The position numbers were made by a program, and so were the translations under genes. 64,000 nucleotides of DNA from Cyclobacteriaceae bacterium (GTDB lineage: Bacteria > Bacteroidota > Bacteroidia > Cytophagales > Cyclobacteriaceae). The notes under the pieces were generated by a model. That model had not been told where the DNA came from. It saw nothing but the letters and a program-made list of their open reading frames with translations, and searched no databases. The DNA is taken from positions 2,356,001 through 2,420,000 of the forward strand of contig JAHBUD010000001.1 of assembly GCA_019638255.1 (NCBI GenBank), in the 5' to 3' direction. Of the stretch, positions 1 to 8,618 are shown in pieces (position 1 is the first letter of the stretch; each line of letters begins with the position of its first letter).

Positions 1-1569
1 CATATCAACTAACTTTAAGCTATCTTTTTCCGATAGCGCCTTATACTCTGGTGCTATTACATCGGGGTACCACTGACTATGCACACGCTTGGCATTGACA
101 GCCTCCTGCATGCCCATGCCGTGTTCAACAACGTTTAGGATAACCTGAAAAACTGATGTGATGATGGTGCTTCCGCCCGGTGATCCGACTACCATAAAAA
201 GCTTCCCATTTTTTTCCACAATGGTTGGGGTCATGGCGCTGAGCATGCGTTTATTGGGTTCAACTTTATTAGCCTCACCGCCCAACACGCCAAACATATT
301 CGGCACACCCGGCTTGGCGCTGAAATCGTCCATCTCATTATTCAGGAAGAAACCTGAACCGGCTACTACTACATAATTACCAAACCATCCATTGATAGTA
401 GTTGTAACCGCTACAGCATTTCCATATTGATCAACTACAGAAAGGTGGGTTGTTTCTTCTGATTCATAGCCATCGATAATTCCGGGCTTAATTTCTGAAC
501 TGGGTGTCGCCTGTTTAGGGTTGAACGACTGCATGCGGCTTCTGTTATAATTGGCATCGATCATCTGCTCAATGGGTACAGTATAGAAATCAGGATCACC
601 AAGGTATTTCGAACGGTCAGCATAAACCCTTCGTGAAGCTTCAACCATCAGGTGCACGGTTTTCGGTGAATTGAATCCCCATTTGCGGATGGGATAATCT
701 TCCACTGATTTAAACAATTGAACCAAACACACACCACCGCTGGAGGATGGTGGCATTGAAATGATGTTGTAATCTTTATAACCGGCAATGATAGGATCGC
801 GCCAGGTGGATTTGTAATTCAATAGATCTTCAGCGGCAATCAATCCATTGCCGCGTTTCATTTCAGCAATAATATCCTCTGCGGTTTTTCCTTCATAAAA
901 TCCTGCACGACCATTGTCCCGTATTCGTTCGAGTGTTTGTCCCAGGTCTTTCCAATAGATCGTGTCACCTTCGTTCCATTTTTCACGCATCAGAAAATCC
1001 GGCTTCACAGTATTATACTTAACTAAGCGCTCTTGCAAATCATTAAGCCAGGTAGCCTCCCTTGCAGTTAGTGGGAAGCCGTTAAGTGCAAGATCAATGG
1101 CGGGTTGCACAAGTTCGGCCCACGGCAACGAACCATATTGTTTGTGTGACTCCACCATTCCATCCATTGAACCGGGAACACCACAGGCGAGGTGTCCTGC
1201 GGTGCTTAAATTTTCTATTACGTTTCCATCCTCGTCCAGGTACATATTGGTTGTAGCACCACCGGGAGCTTTTTCCCGGTAATCGAGTGCAGCAACTTCA
1301 CCATTGTTTAATCGCACCACCATAAACCCTCCACCTCCGATATTACCGGCAGCGGGGAAAACAACTGCCAAGGCCAGCTGGGTAGCAATGGCAGCATCTA
1401 CTGCGTTACCGCCCTTTTTCAGAACTTCCAAACCAACTTTTGATGCAAGGGGATGCGCGGAGACAACCATGGCTGAATCGGTCACCAGGCCGACTACACT
1501 TTCCGGCTTGCGCGTAGTGCAAGCAGCGATGATAATTACAAGTAAAAGCAGTAAAGAGCGCTTTAGCAT
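1..1569 (-). CDS. ggt: Gamma-glutamyltransferase, lipoprotein (3' end cut by window edge)
   Basis: Reading leftwards from the ATG at 1567-1569, an open frame of 523 codons runs off the left edge, so the C-terminus is missing. The N-terminus is a lipoprotein signal (MLKRSLLLLLVIIIAAC, Cys about residue 17). The body reads as a GGT/Ntn-hydrolase: GGNAVDAAIATQLALAV and GNIGGGGFMVV in the large subunit, then ETTHLSVVD, whose Thr374 is the expected autoprocessing and catalytic nucleophile, and PGGS near the visible end. The family cleaves glutathione and other gamma-glutamyl compounds and transfers the gamma-glutamyl group. The signal and lipobox place it in the periplasm or on a membrane face. 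It is divergent from a TetR regulator 65 bp away, which is a possible but unproven regulator. Confidence 0.95.
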   Translation of the reverse strand, partial: MLKRSLLLLLVIIIAACTTRKPESVVGLVTDSAMVVSAHPLASKVGLEVLKKGGNAVDAAIATQLALAVVFPAAGNIGGGGFMVVRLNNGEVAALDYREKAPGGATTNMYLDEDGNVIENLSTAGHLACGVPGSMDGMVESHKQYGSLPWAELVQPAIDLALNGFPLTAREATWLNDLQERLVKYNTVKPDFLMREKWNEGDTIYWKDLGQTLERIRDNGRAGFYEGKTAEDIIAEMKRGNGLIAAEDLLNYKSTWRDPIIAGYKDYNIISMPPSSSGGVCLVQLFKSVEDYPIRKWGFNSPKTVHLMVEASRRVYADRSKYLGDPDFYTVPIEQMIDANYNRSRMQSFNPKQATPSSEIKPGIIDGYESEETTHLSVVDQYGNAVAVTTTINGWFGNYVVVAGSGFFLNNEMDDFSAKPGVPNMFGVLGGEANKVEPNKRMLSAMTPTIVEKNGKLFMVVGSPGGSTIITSVFQVILNVVEHGMGMQEAVNAKRVHSQWYPDVIAPEYKALSEKDSLKLVDM

Positions 1570-1634
1570 AAATAAATTGGTTACGTTTCGTTAAAAGTAT
1601 TAATTAAAAGCCAACTTATTGAACTGTTCATACT

Positions 1635-2264
1635 ATGAGTTTACGCAAAGAGAAAGCGGCTCGGCTAAAAGTTCACACCCTTGAGAGCACGCTGGCCATG
1701 ATTGGCAAGCGGCCGTTTGAAGACTTATATGTTGATGATCTCTGTGCGCGTGTAAAGATCAGTAAGGTCACATTCTTCAAGTACTTTCCGCAGAAGGAGG
1801 ACTTGTTGCTTTATTATTTCAGGGTGTGGTGCCTGGCTCGGGCGGTAGAATTGTCAAGTCATCCAAAGGAGGGCCTTCAGGGCATTTATTATTTGAGTGA
1901 TAAATTGAGCGAGGAATGTGAGCGTCACCCCGGCATGATGCTGAGCTTATTGGGTTACCTGGCGGATGTTAAAAGGGCACCTAAACCATTTCCTGTCAAA
2001 GCAGAAGAAAAAGTAATTCTTCATCCAAAGATTGAAAACATACATCTGCTCGAAATACAATCGCTTGATCAGATGTTAGAGAAATTTACCCTTGAAGCGG
2101 TGTTCCGGAAGGAATTCACAAAATCATCCGCGACACGGGAAATCACCAACCTGCTGATGACAATCCTGTTGGGATCAATTGTAACGAGTCATATAAACCA
2201 GATTAGCCCGATTCGTTTTTTCTTTCGGAAGAACATTGACTTTTTATTGAAGGGCCTTCAGTAG
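1635..2264 (+). CDS. TetR/AcrR-family transcriptional regulator
   Basis: A 209-residue protein. Residues about 10-55 form the TetR N-terminal HTH: LESTLAMIGKRPFEDLYVDD followed by LCARVKISKVTFFKYFPQKE, where the FFKYFPQKEDLL stretch is the typical recognition helix and 'YF..KEDLL' signature. The remainder is an alpha-helical ligand/dimerisation domain of ordinary length that I cannot assign to a subfamily. It is divergent from ggt, and the 65-bp AT-rich gap would hold any operator, but I see no convincing perfect palindrome there. The ligand is unknown. Confidence 0.88.
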   Translation: MSLRKEKAARLKVHTLESTLAMIGKRPFEDLYVDDLCARVKISKVTFFKYFPQKEDLLLYYFRVWCLARAVELSSHPKEGLQGIYYLSDKLSEECERHPGMMLSLLGYLADVKRAPKPFPVKAEEKVILHPKIENIHLLEIQSLDQMLEKFTLEAVFRKEFTKSSATREITNLLMTILLGSIVTSHINQISPIRFFFRKNIDFLLKGLQ

Positions 2265-2271
2265 CAGAGGT

Positions 2272-2469
2272 TTACCCTTTCATCCTTACTTTTTTAACCC
2301 CTTGCTTTTCAGGTTGGATTTTGATCCGACCTACCTGCCATTTCTTTTTATAGACATGATTTTTATACCAACTGTGGTGATACCGGGGTTTAACAACCGT
2401 GGTACTTCTGGCATGGCATCCTGAAAGAAGAAATAAGAATAAAAATGCAGGAAGTATGATTTTTTTCAT
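2272..2469 (-). CDS. Small lipoprotein of unknown function
   Basis: The ATG at 2467-2469 begins a standard lipoprotein signal (MKKIILPAFLFLFLLSGC, Cys at about residue 18). The frame extends 12 codons further upstream, but those codons have no signal character, so the internal Met is preferred. The mature part is about 47 residues and very basic, rich in Lys, Arg, Tyr, His and Trp (KPRYHHSWYKNHVYKKKW), with no family I recognise. It lies convergent to the TetR gene (7-bp gap) and divergent from dps. A role at the envelope is all that can be inferred. Confidence 0.65.
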   Translation of the reverse strand: MKKIILPAFLFLFLLSGCHARSTTVVKPRYHHSWYKNHVYKKKWQVGRIKIQPEKQGVKKVRMKG

Positions 2470-2518
2470 GGCCGATTGCGTTCTAAAAATAGTACTTTTA
2501 AACAAACACTGAATAATT

Positions 2519-2992
2519 ATGGCAAAAACGAATCAGATTGGATTAGCAGTTAAGGACACTCAAAAGTTGGCCATTGGATTGAACGACCTGCTGGCTAATT
2601 ACCAGGTATTTTATATGAACGCGCGAGCCTTTCATTGGAATATAAAAGGCGAGAAGTTTTTTGAGCTTCACCTGAAGTTTGAAGAAATCTATACTGATGT
2701 TCTGGTAAAAATAGATGAAGTAGCGGAAAGAATACTCACATTGGGGTATACACCACTCCACAGTTTTTCTGACTACATCAAGCAATCGGAAATAAAGGAA
2801 TGTAAAAATATCTCCGATGGCTTTGAAGCAGTAAAATCTATTTTGGAGGGTTATAAAGTGCTGCTTGTCAAAGAACGGGGGCTACTAAAGATGTCGGGTG
2901 ACGCAGATGATGAGGGCACAAATGCACTGATGAGCGACTATATCCGTGAGCAGGAAAAACTGGTTTGGATGTATTCTTCTTTTTTGAAATAG
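2519..2992 (+). CDS. dps: Dps-family DNA-binding ferritin-like protein
   Basis: A 157-residue four-helix protein of normal Dps length. The ferroxidase ligands are all present with correct spacing: His39 in ARAFHWNIKG, His51, Asp66 and Glu70 (IDEVAERI). Dps dodecamers store iron, consume hydrogen peroxide and protect DNA in the cytoplasm. The short N-terminal tail (MAKTNQ) has few Lys, so non-specific DNA binding may be weak. It is a single gene with its own upstream AT-rich region, divergent from the small lipoprotein. I see no OxyR-like site by eye. Confidence 0.93.
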   Translation: MAKTNQIGLAVKDTQKLAIGLNDLLANYQVFYMNARAFHWNIKGEKFFELHLKFEEIYTDVLVKIDEVAERILTLGYTPLHSFSDYIKQSEIKECKNISDGFEAVKSILEGYKVLLVKERGLLKMSGDADDEGTNALMSDYIREQEKLVWMYSSFLK

Positions 2993-3041
2993 GGTCATTT
3001 GTTCTTGTGAGCCCCCTCTTGGGTATTTTCTGAGGCTAATT

Positions 3042-3072
3042 TTTGGATAAAACATAACCAAAGCTATCTTTG
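3042..3072 (+). promoter_or_regulatory. Bacteroidota housekeeping promoter of tRNA-Asp
   Basis: A -33 TTTG (3042-3045) and a -7 TATCTTTG (3065-3072) are separated by exactly 19 nt, matching the Bacteroidota sigma-70 consensus TTTG-N19-TAnnTTTG. The predicted start lies about 8-10 nt upstream of the mature tRNA. Confidence 0.8.
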
Positions 3073-3087
3073 CACTCCATTTTAAAT

Positions 3088-3161
3088 GGTCCGGTAGTTC
3101 AGCTGGTTAGAATGCCTGCCTGTCACGCAGGAGGTCGCGGGTTCGAGTCCCGTCCGGACCG
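3088..3161 (+). tRNA. tRNA-Asp (anticodon GTC)
   Basis: A 74-nt cloverleaf. The acceptor arm GGTCCGG (3088-3094) pairs with CCGGACC (3154-3160), with discriminator G3161. The anticodon stem CCTGC/GCAGG encloses the loop CTGTCAC with GTC at 3122-3124. The T-arm has the invariant GGTTCGAGTCC. CCA is not encoded, as is common in the phylum. G73 and the GTC anticodon are the identity elements expected of tRNA-Asp. Confidence 0.97.
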
Positions 3162-3162
3162 C

Positions 3163-3199
3163 AAAGGCCTTGTAAATCAATGATTTACAAGGCCTTTTT
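3163..3199 (+). terminator. Rho-independent terminator after tRNA-Asp
   Basis: A 17-bp perfect inverted repeat (3163-3179 with 3181-3197) around a single central base ends in a T run. It begins 2 nt after the tRNA, so the 3' trailer is extremely short. Confidence 0.9.
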
Positions 3200-3247
3200 G
3201 CTTATAGGGTTTCACCTTGGTTAAATTCCGATATTCCATAATCCTTC

Positions 3248-3255
3248 TAACTTTG
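3248..3255 (+). promoter_or_regulatory. -7 box of the accA promoter
   Basis: TAACTTTG fits TAnnTTTG and lies 20 nt before the accA start codon. No good TTTG at the -33 distance is visible. Confidence 0.5.
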
Positions 3256-3275
3256 TGGCCTCAAGATTTTGAGTT

Positions 3276-4223
3276 ATGCTATTGGAATTTGAAAAACCTA
3301 TTGCTGAGTTGGAGGCCAAGCTAAACGATATGAAGAAATTAGCAGGGGATAACGACAAATCGGTTAATAATGCGATTAAGGCGCTTGAAAAAAAGATTGT
3401 TGAGTTAAAGAAGGAAACTTTTGAGAACCTCACCGGCTGGCAACGGGTTCAGTTGTCTCGCCATCCTGATCGCCCCTACACCCTGGATTATATTTATTCC
3501 ATAACCACCGATTTTATAGAACTTCATGGTGATCGTAACGTAGCCGATGACAAGGCCATGGTGGGAGGTTTAGGAACAATCGATGGTAAAACCTTTATGT
3601 TGATTGGTCAGCAAAAAGGTAGAAATACCAAGCAACGTCAACTGCGTAATTTCGGAATGGCCAATCCGGAAGGATATCGCAAGGCATTGCGCCTTATGCG
3701 TATGGCTGAAAAGTACAACAAACCTATCGTTACATTTATTGATACTCCAGGGGCGTTCCCCGGTCTTGAAGCGGAAGAACGTGGTCAAGGTGAAGCAATT
3801 GCGCGTAACCTGAAGGAAATGTTCTCGCTGAAAGTACCTGTAGTTTGTGTCGTTATTGGCGAAGGTGCCTCCGGTGGGGCATTGGGTATTGGCATTGGCG
3901 ATCGGGTGCTTATGCTAGAGAACACCTGGTATTCGGTTATCTCTCCTGAGTCTTGTTCTTCCATTCTTTGGCGCAGTTGGGATTACAAAGAACAGGCAGC
4001 CGAAGTGCTTAAGCTTACCGCGAAAGACATGCTACAATTGAAGATGATTGACGGCATTATTAAAGAACCCTTGGGGGGCGCACACACCGATGTTCAATGG
4101 ATGGCCAATGAAGTAAAACGGGCAATCCTAACCTCAACAAAAGAACTTGAGCAGCTAACACCTCAGGATAGGATACAACAACGCATCGATAAGTTCTGTG
4201 CAATGGGTGTAGTCAAAGAATGA
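3276..4223 (+). CDS. accA: Acetyl-CoA carboxylase carboxyltransferase subunit alpha
   Basis: A 315-residue protein, the normal AccA length. The N-terminal coiled segment [20 protein letters not shown] is followed by the carboxyltransferase crotonase-like fold with [44 protein letters not shown], the oxyanion-hole region [15 protein letters not shown], and [11 protein letters not shown]. With AccD it transfers carboxyl from biotin-BCCP to acetyl-CoA, giving malonyl-CoA, the committed step of fatty-acid synthesis. It stands alone between the tRNA terminator and its own terminator, so it is probably monocistronic. AccD is not in this window, as is usual for unlinked accA genes. Confidence 0.97.
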   Translation: MLLEFEKPIAELEAKLNDMKKLAGDNDKSVNNAIKALEKKIVELKKETFENLTGWQRVQLSRHPDRPYTLDYIYSITTDFIELHGDRNVADDKAMVGGLGTIDGKTFMLIGQQKGRNTKQRQLRNFGMANPEGYRKALRLMRMAEKYNKPIVTFIDTPGAFPGLEAEERGQGEAIARNLKEMFSLKVPVVCVVIGEGASGGALGIGIGDRVLMLENTWYSVISPESCSSILWRSWDYKEQAAEVLKLTAKDMLQLKMIDGIIKEPLGGAHTDVQWMANEVKRAILTSTKELEQLTPQDRIQQRIDKFCAMGVVKE

Positions 4224-4251
4224 TGAATTGAGTTAATCGAAAGATCATCGG

Positions 4252-4280
4252 ACCACTCATTTTGGGTGGTTTTCTTTTTT
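4252..4280 (+). terminator. Terminator after accA
   Basis: A 7-bp stem (4252-4258 with 4264-4270, one G-T pair) with loop ATTTT is followed by TTTCTTTTTT. It separates accA from the next operon. Confidence 0.75.
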
Positions 4281-4292
4281 GTAATTTGCGTT

Positions 4293-4961
4293 ATGGGAAA
4301 AGGTAAAGAAAGGATTCAATGGAGGAATCAAATCATTAATTTCATAGCCATTGTTGTTGGTGTTTATGTAGCTTTTTATTTAACAAACCAAAAGCTAGAA
4401 AATGATAAAGGTGCGCTAGAGCAACAGTATATTCAAAGTATGTTGGAGGACCTTAAAACTGATGAGCAACAACTTACGGAGTCAACCGATACTCTTCTTT
4501 ATTACCGTAACATGCTTGCATCGCTAACAAAGCACATTTATTCAGGTGAAATTCCTGTGGATTCGCTTTCAGAAATGATTCAGGCGCTATACGTGTATTT
4601 ACCCTTTATTCCTCGAAATAATACATATCAAACCTTGGTGGCCTCAGGCAGTATCGATATTATAAAGGACTTTACTCTTCGACAGCAAATAGTTGAGTTG
4701 TACCACCAACATTATGGAGCTATTGCCGTTGTTGATCGGCTGAATGAACAGCAACGGGTGTGGCTTATTAATCCTTACCTGATCAGAACTATTCAGTATG
4801 GAAACCTTGGAAGGATACTGAATATCCAGACGTTGTGGAGTAGTAGTGAGTTTAGTAATATGGTCACAACTTGTTACTATTCTATCAATTTAAAATATGA
4901 GTACGACAAATCAGCGTTAGAAAAATGTCGTGTATTGAGGAATAGACTGGAACAGTTATGA
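4293..4961 (+). CDS. DUF6090-like single-TM protein
   Basis: About 222 residues from the ATG at 4293, which starts a basic stretch before the membrane segment (MGKGKERIQWRNQ). One TM helix follows directly (IINFIAIVVGVYVAFYLTNQ), then a hydrophilic alpha-helical domain (LEQQYIQSMLEDLKTDEQQL and later helices). The pattern of a short N-terminus, TM helix ending in a polar 'N..' motif and helical outer domain resembles the DUF6090 family common in Bacteroidota, whose function is unknown. Its stop overlaps the next start (ATGA), so it is translationally coupled to the metallo-hydrolase and begins the operon after the accA terminator. The family call is from memory of the pattern. Confidence 0.7.
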   Translation: MGKGKERIQWRNQIINFIAIVVGVYVAFYLTNQKLENDKGALEQQYIQSMLEDLKTDEQQLTESTDTLLYYRNMLASLTKHIYSGEIPVDSLSEMIQALYVYLPFIPRNNTYQTLVASGSIDIIKDFTLRQQIVELYHQHYGAIAVVDRLNEQQRVWLINPYLIRTIQYGNLGRILNIQTLWSSSEFSNMVTTCYYSINLKYEYDKSALEKCRVLRNRLEQL

Positions 4962-5794
4962 AACTTCATATAATCAATACTGGTTTTTTTAAGTTAGATG
5001 GTGGTGCAATGTTTGGTGTCGTGCCTAAGTCTATCTGGCAGCGCACCAACCCCGCTGATGAAAAGAATCTTTGCACCTGGGCCATGCGTTGCCTGTTGGT
5101 TGAAGACGGTAACCGGCTTATATTGATTGACAACGGGTTGGGTGATAAGCAGGATGAAAAATTCTTCAGCCATTATTACTTGCATGGTGACGACTCGCTG
5201 ACTAAATCAATACATCATGCCGGTTATACTGAGCAGGATATTACTGATGTTTTTTTAACCCATCTTCATTTCGATCATTGCGGTGGTGGGGTTAAACGAG
5301 TGGATGACAAACTTGTACCCGCTTTTCCAAATGCCAGGTACTGGTCGAACGAAGACCATTGGAGGTGGGCTACAGAACCCAACGCAAGAGAAAAAGCAAG
5401 TTTTTTAAAAGAGAATATTTTGCCGATGAAGGAAAGCGGCCAGTTGGAGTTTATAGACCTTCATGGTGAATCACCTTTTTCACAATTCAATATATTCTTT
5501 GCTTCCGGCCATACCGATAAGATGATGATTCCAATGATCCGCTACAAGGGCAAAACGGTTTGCTTCATGGCTGATCTTCTGCCTTCAGTAGGCCATATTC
5601 CATTGCCTTATGTAATGGGCTACGATACCCGACCACTGATTACGTTATCGGAGAAAGAAATTTTTCTTAAAGAAGCCGCAGATTTTAGGTATGTTTTGTT
5701 TTTTGAGCACGACCCTGAAATTGAGTGTTGTACAGTGAAGCATACGGAAAAGGGCGTGCGGGTAGATCAGGTTTTTAAACTCGCTGAGTTATGA
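4958..5794 (+). CDS. Metallo-beta-lactamase-fold hydrolase (AHL-lactonase-like branch)
   Basis: A 278-residue MBL-fold enzyme. The zinc motif HxHxDH is clear (THLHFDHCGGG), with a later metal His in FASGHTD, Asp in CFMADLLP and His in FFEHDPE. There is no signal peptide, so it is cytoplasmic. The N-terminus (GFFKLDGGAMFGVVPKSIWQ) is the form seen in the AttM/quorum-quenching-lactonase-like MBL branch, but true substrates in that branch vary and lactonase activity should not be assumed. It overlaps the genes on both sides by 4 bp (ATGA), so its expression is coupled to the DUF6090-like and patatin genes. Confidence 0.85.
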   Translation: MKLHIINTGFFKLDGGAMFGVVPKSIWQRTNPADEKNLCTWAMRCLLVEDGNRLILIDNGLGDKQDEKFFSHYYLHGDDSLTKSIHHAGYTEQDITDVFLTHLHFDHCGGGVKRVDDKLVPAFPNARYWSNEDHWRWATEPNAREKASFLKENILPMKESGQLEFIDLHGESPFSQFNIFFASGHTDKMMIPMIRYKGKTVCFMADLLPSVGHIPLPYVMGYDTRPLITLSEKEIFLKEAADFRYVLFFEHDPEIECCTVKHTEKGVRVDQVFKLAEL

Positions 5795-6564
5795 AGATAG
5801 GATTGGCGTTGTCTGGCGGTGGAGCTCGTGGAATGGCTCACCTGGGTGTTATTAAAGCGTTGGAAGAATTTGGGTTACGCTTCTATGAGTTGTCGGGTAC
5901 AAGTGCCGGGGCTATTGCAGGTGCCTTTTATTGTTACGGCTATAAGCCTGATGAGATACTGGGTTTGCTTAGCCAGATGGGCTTTTTAAATTCTGTGCGA
6001 CCGGCATGGGCCTGGACAGGCTTACTGAGTATGGACGGTTTTAGGGAAATGATGCATCGTTGTATGCCTGATAATGATTTTAAGGCATTAAAAATTCCAC
6101 TCACGGTGGCCGCAACGGAAATACGGCATGGAAAAATTGTGTACTTCAACGAAGGTGATCTTATTTCGTCAGTCATCGCATCGTCAAGTATACCAGCTTT
6201 ATTTAATCCGGTGAATCACAACGATAATTACTATGTCGATGGTGGGATTATGGATAACCTTCCGGTTCGCCCATTGGTTGGTAAGTGCGACATCATCATT
6301 GGGAGCCATTGCAATCCGGTTCAACAGCGTTTTGATCTTGGCAGTGTGAAAGATATAACTGAGCGCAGTTTATTAATTGCCATAAACGTTAACACTACCA
6401 TTAGCAAAACACATTGCACGTACGTAATTGAGCCTAATGAGCTTGGTAAATACAGTACTTTTGATCTTTCAAAAGGAAAGGAGATTTTCAACATCGGTTA
6501 CACGTATACCAAGAATAACTTTAAGGCTCTTGATTTTCAGATAAACGAAATTCTTAAACATTAA
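5791..6564 (+). CDS. Patatin-like phospholipase/esterase
   Basis: A 257-residue patatin domain with little extra. The glycine-rich oxyanion loop SGGGARGMAHLGV (from residue about 7), the nucleophile elbow GTSAG (about residue 40) and the catalytic Asp in the DGG motif (VDGGIMDNLPV) are all intact. This is a Ser-Asp dyad lipid acyl hydrolase of the RssA/YlbK type. It has no signal peptide and is predicted cytoplasmic or peripheral to the inner membrane. It is coupled by a 4-bp overlap to the MBL gene upstream, and its TAA shares a base with the ATG of hutU. Confidence 0.9.
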   Translation: MKIGLALSGGGARGMAHLGVIKALEEFGLRFYELSGTSAGAIAGAFYCYGYKPDEILGLLSQMGFLNSVRPAWAWTGLLSMDGFREMMHRCMPDNDFKALKIPLTVAATEIRHGKIVYFNEGDLISSVIASSSIPALFNPVNHNDNYYVDGGIMDNLPVRPLVGKCDIIIGSHCNPVQQRFDLGSVKDITERSLLIAINVNTTISKTHCTYVIEPNELGKYSTFDLSKGKEIFNIGYTYTKNNFKALDFQINEILKH

Positions 6565-8564
6565 TGCTCGATTTTAAAGCCGAAATTCTTCAGGGTATTC
6601 CGGACGAACTACCGCCTGAGCAACCGTATGATCCATCGGTTAATCATGCGCCAAAAAGAAAGGATATTTTAACGGCTGAAGAAAAGAAACTAGCCGTAAG
6701 AAATGCCCTTCGATATTTTCATCCTCGTCATCATGCTGTTTTGGCACCTGAATTTTATCAGGAGCTGATTACTTATGGCAGGATATACATGTATCGGTTC
6801 CGTCCACCTTACGCCATGCATGCCCGACCACTCCAGGAGTACCCATTTAAATCACAGCAAGCCGGAGCCATCATGCTGATGATTCAGAATAACCTTGATC
6901 CGGCTGTAGCCCAACATCCCCATGAATTAATAACCTATGGTGGTAATGGGGCAGTATTTCAGAATTGGGCGCAGTACTTATTAACCATGAAGTATCTCGC
7001 CACCATAACGGATGAACAGACGCTCCACATGTACTCCGGTCATCCCATGGGATTGTTTCCCTCCTCAAAAGAAGCACCACGTGTTGTTGTTACTAACGGC
7101 ATGATGATACCCAACTATTCCAAGCAAGATGATTGGGAACGATATAATGCACTAGGTGTTACACAGTACGGACAAATGACTGCCGGATCATATATGTACA
7201 TTGGTCCGCAAGGCATTGTACACGGCACAACCATTACGGTGTTGAATGCCGGTAGAAAAATTTCGAAAAGTGGTGAAGGACTTGCCGGAAAACTTTTTGT
7301 TACCTCCGGTTTAGGCGGTATGAGTGGGGCACAACCCAAAGCCGGAAACATTGCCGGGTGCATTACAGTGATTTCAGAAGTAAATGATAAGGCAACTCAA
7401 AAGCGCCATGAACAAGGGTGGGTGGATGAAGTGATTACTGATCTGGATGAGTTGGTAACACGCGTTAGAAAAGCACAGGCCGCTAAAGAAGTTGTGTCCA
7501 TTGCCTATGCCGGAAATATTGTGGAGGTATGGGAAAAGTTTGATCAGGAAAACGTTTATGTCGACTTGGGATCCGATCAGACTTCGCTGCACAATCCCTG
7601 GTCGGGTGGATATTATCCGGCCGGACTTTCATTTGAGCAAGCCAATACGTTGCTGGCCTCCGATCCGGTGCGGTTTCAAGAAAAGGTTCAGGAATCGTTG
7701 CGTAGGCATGCGGCAGCCATCAACAGGCATACAGCCAAAGGCACCTATTTCTTCGACTATGGTAATGCATTTTTATTAGAGGCTTCACGTGCTGGTGCGG
7801 ATGTGATGGCAACGGATGGAATAAATTTCAGGTACCCATCCTATGTTCAGGATATTATGGGCCCCATGTGTTTCGATTATGGCTTTGGTCCTTTCCGATG
7901 GGTATGCACATCCGGTAAGCATGAGGATCTTGATTACACCGATCAGTTGGCAAAACAGGTTCTCAGCGAAATCAGTACTACAGCACCTGATGAGATTCAA
8001 GGACAATTATCCGATAACATCCGTTGGATCGATCAGGCAAAAGAGAATAAACTTGTTGTCGGATCGAAAGCGCGGATACTGTATGCTGATGCCGAAGGAA
8101 GAATAAAAATCGCACAAGCTTTTAATCGGGCGATACAAGAGGGGAAAATTGGACCTGTAGTGTTGGGCCGCGATCATCACGATGTATCCGGTACTGACAG
8201 TCCGTTCAGGGAAACTTCGAATATTTATGATGGTTCAAAATTCACAGCCGATATGGCTGTACATAATGTGATCGGTGATTCGTTCAGGGGCGCAACCTGG
8301 GTTTCCATTCACAATGGCGGAGGAGTAGGGTGGGGTGAAGTGATTAACGGAGGGTTTGGTCTTTTGTTGGATGGGAGTGAATCAGCGGCCAGACATTTAC
8401 AAAATATGTTATTCTTTGATGTGAACAATGGTATTGCCCGAAGAGCCTGGGCGGGTAATGAGCCGGCATTATTTGCAATCAGCCGGGCAAATCAAGCGTT
8501 TGGCAACCTACAAACAACATTACCGTATACAGTTGAGTCACATTTGCTGGATAGATTATTTTAA
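6564..8564 (+). CDS. hutU: Urocanate hydratase
   Basis: A 666-residue enzyme, longer than the roughly 557-residue Pseudomonas form. The extra length is mainly an N-terminal extension before the usual core and later insertions, as in other Bacteroidota versions. Core motifs are VVTNGMMIPNY, YGQMTAGSYMYIGPQGI, GLGGMSGAQPKAG (NAD binding), GPMCFDYGFGPFRWVCTSG and the C-terminal HNGGGVGWGEVINGGFGL. It converts urocanate to imidazolonepropionate in histidine degradation using tightly bound NAD+. The start overlaps the patatin stop (TAATG), so it is the last gene of the four-gene operon. No hutH, hutI or hutG lies nearby. Confidence 0.96.
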   Translation: MLDFKAEILQGIPDELPPEQPYDPSVNHAPKRKDILTAEEKKLAVRNALRYFHPRHHAVLAPEFYQELITYGRIYMYRFRPPYAMHARPLQEYPFKSQQAGAIMLMIQNNLDPAVAQHPHELITYGGNGAVFQNWAQYLLTMKYLATITDEQTLHMYSGHPMGLFPSSKEAPRVVVTNGMMIPNYSKQDDWERYNALGVTQYGQMTAGSYMYIGPQGIVHGTTITVLNAGRKISKSGEGLAGKLFVTSGLGGMSGAQPKAGNIAGCITVISEVNDKATQKRHEQGWVDEVITDLDELVTRVRKAQAAKEVVSIAYAGNIVEVWEKFDQENVYVDLGSDQTSLHNPWSGGYYPAGLSFEQANTLLASDPVRFQEKVQESLRRHAAAINRHTAKGTYFFDYGNAFLLEASRAGADVMATDGINFRYPSYVQDIMGPMCFDYGFGPFRWVCTSGKHEDLDYTDQLAKQVLSEISTTAPDEIQGQLSDNIRWIDQAKENKLVVGSKARILYADAEGRIKIAQAFNRAIQEGKIGPVVLGRDHHDVSGTDSPFRETSNIYDGSKFTADMAVHNVIGDSFRGATWVSIHNGGGVGWGEVINGGFGLLLDGSESAARHLQNMLFFDVNNGIARRAWAGNEPALFAISRANQAFGNLQTTLPYTVESHLLDRLF

Positions 8565-8618
8565 ATTATTATTTTGGTATAGTAATTGCCAAGAAATCTC
8601 AAACAAAACTTAGAAATT

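Noticed and set aside
1570..1634. Possible TetR operator between ggt and the regulator gene
   Set aside because: Only short AT-rich partial symmetries (TTAATTAA) are visible, with no convincing palindrome of operator length.
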